DNA of 64,000 nt, taken from assembly GCA_943736015.1 (NCBI GenBank), contig OX031061.1, forward strand, positions 53,202,192-53,266,191, in the 5' to 3' direction. Shown piece after piece: positions 58,885 through 64,000 of the stretch. Position numbers and translations under genes: made by a program. Source of the DNA: Tridacna crocea. Its lineage: Eukaryota; Mollusca; Bivalvia; Cardiida; Cardiidae. A model generated the notes under the pieces. It was not told the origin of the DNA. It did no database searches and saw only the letters and a program-made list of their open reading frames with translations. The first letter of the stretch is position 1. Every line of letters begins with the position of its first letter.

Positions 58885-59062
58885 GAACAGAAGAAAATGC
58901 TGGGTAGTAGCATCCTATTCCCAAAATAATTTCTAAGGATTTCTCCAACTTAAGGTTTTGATAAGGTTTCTATAACTTTACTAAAAATATTTTCCCTGTG
59001 TTATTGTTCACTAAAGAAGTCTAGGGCAGAGACAAAATAACATTAGACCATGAGCAATATAG

Positions 59063-59344
59063 GACAAAAGTAGTTGGTTGGTTGTATTTGGGTTTAACGC
59101 CATTTTTAATAGCTAAGGTCATATCATGGTGGTCGGTGACGCACATGGGTTTCCTGGCTTGCTCACACAGGTACTAACACAACTTTCTTTCCAAAGCCAC
59201 CGACTACTTTTCTCACATGCTTCAGCAGAGGTGAGAGGCGAAAATACGCCGGAAAGAAAGTTCGCCTCAACCGGGTATCGAACTCACAACCACCAAGTCA
59301 TGAGTCACCACTGAGCCACCAGGGCGGGCGACAAAAGTAGTTGG
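59063..59344 (-). mobile_element. tRNA-derived SINE with perfect 15-bp target-site duplication
   Basis: The minus strand reads a tRNA-like head with an A box (TGGCTCAGTGGT, 59307-59318) and a B box (GAGTTCGATACC, 59274-59285). A unique body follows, then a tail ATGGCGTTAAACCCAAATAC plus AACC repeats. GACAAAAGTAGTTGG occurs perfectly on both sides (59063-59077 and 59330-59344). The intact duplication points to a fairly recent insertion. The 3' tail resembles that of LINE B. Confidence 0.9.
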
Positions 59345-59556
59345 GACAAACGGGATAAAGTGATATCTTCACTAGTGACGGTACCATATCGTCACTAGCG
59401 GTGTTGTTCACTGTGAAAAAGCGGAAAAAATACAACATTGAGAAATCCCAGAAATTCAGTGCCGGAAATATGCAAACATCATATATACACGCACGTCATT
59501 GTATATGTCTGAGGGTCATTAAGTGCGTCCGTGCCCTTCTTCAAATCTCCTCACCG

Positions 59557-59786
59557 TTAACCCTTTACCAAACGACAAAAAGTTAGACTAGTCCAAATTC
59601 AAAGCACTTGCAGTCGACAAAATAAACGTAACTCAAAAATTGAAGTTTGTTTCCAGCAGAGAAGAAAGCATTGTGGGAAAAGGAGAAAATGCTGGTTGCC
59701 AGCATTTTCTCCTTTTCCCACAATGTTTTCAACAGGTTTCTTTTGCAGGGCCGTAAAAACCAGGAATTGTTTGGTAAAGGGTTTAA
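59557..59786. mobile_element. piggyBac-like MITE (copy 7)
   Basis: TTAACCCTTTACCAAACGAC to GTTTGGTAAAGGGTTTAA, 230 bases, hairpin around GAAAATGCTGGTTGCCAGCA. The best preserved copy in the window. Confidence 0.85.
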
Positions 59787-60421
59787 ATCTAGAAATTTAA
59801 CCAAACCTAGACCAATAGCCCTATCATCATTTAGGAACGGGAGGGGAGGGGGGGAATACAGTAAGCTAGACCACTGTACACGAATAGTAGTCCAGTCAAA
59901 TTGTGAGAAGACCCAAAACAAATTGCAACACAAACACTTTTTTCGTTTTCAACATCCTTAGGGACACCTTTTTAACATATGTAAAGTAGGACGAAATCGG
60001 AGGATATGAAATTTGATTTTTTAAGCTTTTTTGAATTCGTATGAATTTTGCCATTTTAAACTTCATTACAGCTCATCTCGCAAGTTTTACATGTCATTCC
60101 TACTCGATTTTTCTCTTGAAAGTAACAGTAAAACCCACTAGCAACTTGTTACAACCTGCCCGCCATGATTTACATATAAGGCAACATCCCTTCTGTCAAT
60201 CTATATAGTTCTACACTGCAGTTGGTTTACCCCACCCACCAATACAAAGGAAGGGACCACTGTATATATACAGTAAACTAAGGTTGGACAGTTGAAATAG
60301 TTAACTTACATTTTTATTGTGAATAAATTTTTGTTTGTTGAAATACTGATTAGTACTTCAGGCCATATTTTTCTCTTTAAATGTACAGAAACTTGTCGGT
60401 AACACTTTGTTAAGGTACATG

Positions 60422-60781
60422 TAGAGGACGTGTAATACTTCTAGTGTAGCATGGCATAAAATTTCTTGACCGTTGATAAAGACAGATTTATATAGATATA
60501 ATACTTTTGCACATTTTTAACTGACCAGAAATTCCCTTGATGTCTACCTTCATATTATCTGTTGATACATTTGTTAATCTCCAGAGAAGGGAGGTAATTA
60601 TCACATCTCTTAGTAATGAGAATAGAGTGGTTTTACATTTATAAATGATAATTTCAGGAAGGACAAAAATGAAAAAGTGGCTCGGTGAAAGTACTTCAAT
60701 AATACGCATTTTTAATATAAGCAAATTTTGTAGGATAAAATAATATAGTGGAAATAGCTGTTTTCTATTAAGGGTCCACTA
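60422..60781. mobile_element. TA-flanked MITE, copy 2
   Basis: Aligns end to end with 7701-8057 (for example GCATGGCATAAAATTTCTTG in both). Right end AGGGTCCACTA. 360 bases, non-coding. Confidence 0.78.
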
Positions 60782-63545
60782 CGTAAGAGGTGTAAATTTG
60801 GTATTGAAAAAGCGAGAAGGTATTTTTGCGGTCCGAATATAATATACCCATTTGACTGCCATTCCACATTTATTTATAATTGTTGCAAGTTAATGATCAT
60901 GTGACATTCCAACTTGCATTTGCAAATTAGCATGAAAACTAGATTTACAATAATTCATAGGCTACGTATCCGTGTAAGACAATACCGCAAGAAACCTCTT
61001 TTAGTATTCTTCCAACAAATGGATACGTTAGCAGATATTGTCTTACTCTTTACAGATATTAAGTACAGAGTTCCACAGAGATACACTAGGGATATTTCCT
61101 TTTATGTTGCATATAAAATTATCATCAAAATAATATATAAATCTTTTTATATTTTAGCATTGTATGATAAAAAAATGTAGAAATATGATACGTCATGACT
61201 GTCTATCCTCAGTTCACTCCGTCCTCAGTTCACTTGCAAGATGTAACTGGGATCAATAAAAATTATCAAACATGTTTGTTTCACTGGACTTGTGAATTCT
61301 ACTCTTCTTCAGGGGCTTAAAGTTAAGTGAACCTTACATGGATAATTTAACTTTTCAGGATTTTTCCCATCATCTCCACCTGCCATTCGTGGTGATAACG
61401 TAAAAGATTCACCCATTTTGTAACCATTCTGAAATTCCGTAGAACACCCCATTATCATTTTGCCTCTGTTCACAGGACAGAGAGCTGCGGATCTGAACTT
61501 GCACTGACGTTACTCGTATACATGTATATAATCCATCAGAATCCAATATACATGTACATGGCGTTTTCCTATTTCCAAAGAGAGAGTGTACATGGTTCAT
61601 GGGCCGTTTCTAATGGCACGGTCACAAATTAGGAACTGCCAACGGACAGTGCGCCTTTATCCGGAATCGGGGCAGAATGGGATTGCACCAGCCCAGCCCA
61701 GCGGCAGTTGCAAATGAACAAGAACAGCTGAAAATTTTGTCAGTAGGCAGAGTTTGTTGGAGGTTAAGGTACAACTTAACAGTTAACGGCAACAACAACA
61801 ACAACAAAACCCATGTCATCCGGGCATCTTTTCAAATAGGCACTGCCTTTTACTTATTGTCAGGGTATCGGACGATTTCTATGCAGGCAGCATGCAGTAG
61901 AAGTCTTGTCTGACTGGAGCCGCCCGGCTTACATGTAACTAATGAAAGTTGAGATTCCAAATTCTCTATTGTCGGGATTTTGTTTGCATTATAATCAGAA
62001 GAAACATTCTTTTGAAACGGAGGCTGTGTGGAGCGTTTCTTCAGCAAAGAAGAAACATACTTGTTGCCACAGCAGTTTACATTGGGAAAGCTGGAGAAGC
62101 CTACGAAGAAAGCTCTGTTTAAGTGAAAGCCTTGCTCTAATGTGGGAGTCATGAGTAGATTCCAAGTCATAACTTCACCTGAAACTGGATAAGATTCTTG
62201 AGGTTCTCGAAAAGTTGGCGCCTGGTTTAAACTGGCCAAGAATCTGCGCTTCTTGGCAAATTATATTCTTACAGCAGTCTTGCCATTGGCTTTACCTTGT
62301 CCTTCTTTGCTGGCAATTTTATCATTAGTAGTCGATATAAATCTACTGATAGACTGAAGTAACCTTGATGGTCTCAGTGCAGTTACCTCCTGGTTCACGC
62401 ACGGAGATCAGCAAACATATTCACCACGCGGACGTCATTCGATTGTCAGCAGGTCACCCATCCCAATACCACCTAGTATTCAAAACTGCTTGTTTCCAAA
62501 CTTGGTTGAATATTATCCAACGATTCTTTTATTTGTAAACACGCAAGGAAATAATACTGGATCAAACTGCAACCTGTCCCAGTCCATAATTCACTGATAT
62601 CTATCCTACTTCATCATCAAAGAACTAGATTTGGCTGGTTGCATGATGTCTCCGTCTGAAATTATTAGAGCTTTAAGTTTCTCCTTGGTAATACTGTTGC
62701 AGATATTGTCGTACCTCTGTAGACACTCTGCTTTCATAACGTCAGCTTTTATGCAGATGTACTTTATCATTCATTGCATAGTTTGTAACTTATCAATTAG
62801 TCTTTTCTACGTATAAGATACGTCCCAGACATGTGTCTACTGGTTGGCTATGAAACATTTTACCATAGTGCACACCTAAATTCAAAAGATGCGGTAGAAC
62901 CTTAATTATTTAAAAAAAATGCCCGATGTCATTCAGTTATCATAAAAGACCTGCTGGCATTTTTTATCAAGAGAATATTTTGGACAACCCTTGCTTATGG
63001 CTTTTGAACACGTGCATGCGAATATCATTTGCTTAACTTGGAAAATGAGTCCCTTATCAAGTTTGACAGATACCAATCACAAAACCAGTATTATGGCTTT
63101 TTCGTAACTTAAAATGGCAACAAATTGGATAAGAAATTGTTGCTGGAATTCAAAATAAGATAAGAAAAAGAACATTATATGGTTGAATAACGAAACCTAA
63201 AAGTTGGAACTTTGTATGTCTGGGTTACAAATCTAAGTTGCAAGACTTACAATCATTGTTCAAATGGCAGCTTTGCTTGAAGACATCTATGGGAGTACTT
63301 GTGTTTAACCTTTAATTGACTTAATATGCCCCTGCAGTTGATAGCGGTATGTTACCTTTTTTAAAAATGGTGGTTCAAGGTTTGCTTATTTATAGAAAGC
63401 AATAAGGTAAGTATAAGACCAAAAAGATGTTGTAAATTGTTTAATTATCATAAGTTGAATTATTACCTGCATCTTGTCAAAAACATCCAAACACAGTTTT
63501 CTAAACTTAAACCCCAATGATTCAAGTTTATTCCTACGTTTTTAG
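60782..63545. other. Right edge, unidentified, partly GC-richer block at 61380-62260
   Basis: The block 61380-62260 has long minus-strand frames (61850-62239, 129 codons) and CAACAACAACAA near 61791. It shows no domain I can name and no good splice sites; it may be a dispersed repeat or a retroelement fragment. Confidence 0.35.
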
Positions 63546-63666
63546 TGCGAGTGTTGTTTGGCAGGACACTTCAGATCCCAAGCCTGTTACTGGTGAAACC
63601 AAAGAAATACACCAATATGTGAAATGTCACAGTGGTATGACTAAAACCAAGCTGATCGTTGCATAA
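63546..63666 (+). CDS. Possible terminal exon at the right edge (weak)
   Basis: After ctacgtttttag, the frame entered in phase 2 reads ASVVWQDTSDPKPVTGETKE and on to KLIVA and a stop at 63664-63666. Composition is plausible, but no family is recognised and no partner exon was found. Confidence 0.2.
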
Positions 63667-63670
63667 AAAG

Positions 63671-63893
63671 TCATTCAACCAAACGTTCAAGTTTATTCAT
63701 AAACGATTTTGTTGTTTCACAAAATCTACGATAAGACCCAGATTCGGCATTCACGATTCCATCACAAGACATTATGCCAGACTTTATCAAATGACAGCCA
63801 TTGAAAGAATGTGTGTAGGCTTTTAATAAGCAATTATTATCATATAGGGAATGATCATGCACATAACAGTTCACTTCCCCCCAAAAAATTGAC
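63671..63893 (-). CDS. Possible terminal exon on the minus strand (weak)
   Basis: After ttagattttcag on the minus strand, a frame entered in phase 1 reads SIFWGEVNCYVHDHSLYDNN and on to NKLERLVE and a stop. Five cysteines, no recognisable domain. It lies immediately beside the + strand candidate, so at most one of the two is likely real. Confidence 0.2.
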
Positions 63894-64000
63894 ACTGAAA
63901 ATCTAATACAAAAAGTAGTGGGTGGGGTAAGTTGATATTGGCTCTATCATTATTTTAAGTAAAAAAAACAGAAAGAAGAAAGAACAATATTTCAAATAAC

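Noticed and set aside
61850-62239. 129-codon minus-strand frame
   Set aside because: No domain, no ATG context or splice partner. The surrounding block may be a dispersed repeat, so it is listed only as unidentified.
62440-62475. AGGTCACCCATCCCAATACC, similar to the inverse of part of 5S rRNA
   Set aside because: Only about 15-20 bases agree and the rest of a 5S gene is absent; too short to call a 5S gene or a 5S-derived SINE.

Overview
The window looks like nuclear DNA of a marine invertebrate, most likely a bivalve mollusc. It is AT-rich with long introns, short exons at good GT-AG sites, several invertebrate-type LINE families, a tRNA-derived SINE ending in a GGCGTTAAACCCAAATA-like tail, and very many short inverted-repeat elements. 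There is no operon structure and no bacterial signal. The organism call is an inference from repeat style and gene type; no database could be consulted.

The main gene is on the + strand from 4512 to 42987, and its 5' end is not securely in the window. Fourteen exons join in consistent phase into a single-pass receptor. It has five immunoglobulin-like domains (4512-4787, 5428-5763, 7141-7434, 8518-8814, 24825-25136), one fibronectin type III domain (26357-26641), a transmembrane exon (29698-29823), a 22-base micro-exon (32255-32276), and a tail of small exons full of tyrosine motifs, ending in a TGA at 42985. Every extracellular and membrane exon is phase 1-1. Two of the five Ig domains have lost both canonical cysteines. 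Within the tail, a recent tandem duplication of about 1.27 kb has doubled a pair of micro-exons without breaking the frame. The next exon carries YEEL-x9-YEML, an ITAM-like pair, and the last carries YENL.

The 16 kb intron between Ig4 and Ig5 holds two LINEs on the minus strand. The first is a degraded RNase H-bearing element (about 9790-11765). The second is a nearly full-length APE-type element (about 17724-22480) whose ORF1 starts with a hydrophobic stretch and a 2A motif (GGDVETNPGP), and whose ORF2 follows ORF1 in the same frame after a single TAG. The intron also holds a tandem array of seven MITE-derived monomers in alternating subtypes (15811-17600) and a tandemly repeated hairpin element (23473-24561). 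A third LINE (32340-37260, minus) is split by a 2.1 kb inverted-repeat element.

The right third (43-64 kb) is mostly repeats. It contains a small minus-strand gene or gene end (48156-51497) with a transmembrane exon and a YEEL-containing exon, a 14-residue-periodic open minisatellite (48837-49069), a fresh 150-bp G-rich tandem duplication (56101-56400), a SINE with a perfect 15-bp target duplication (59063-59344), and many palindromic elements. At least seven families of small inverted-repeat elements recur; one has TTAA target sites and CCC...GGG ends typical of piggyBac relatives.

Functionally, the receptor's glycosylated Ig/FN3 ectodomain, single membrane span and repeated SH2-type tyrosine motifs suggest a cell-surface adhesion or immune-type signalling receptor. 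The repeats bear on it in several ways: they flank its exons, doubled part of its tail, and place a large inverted repeat around its membrane exon.
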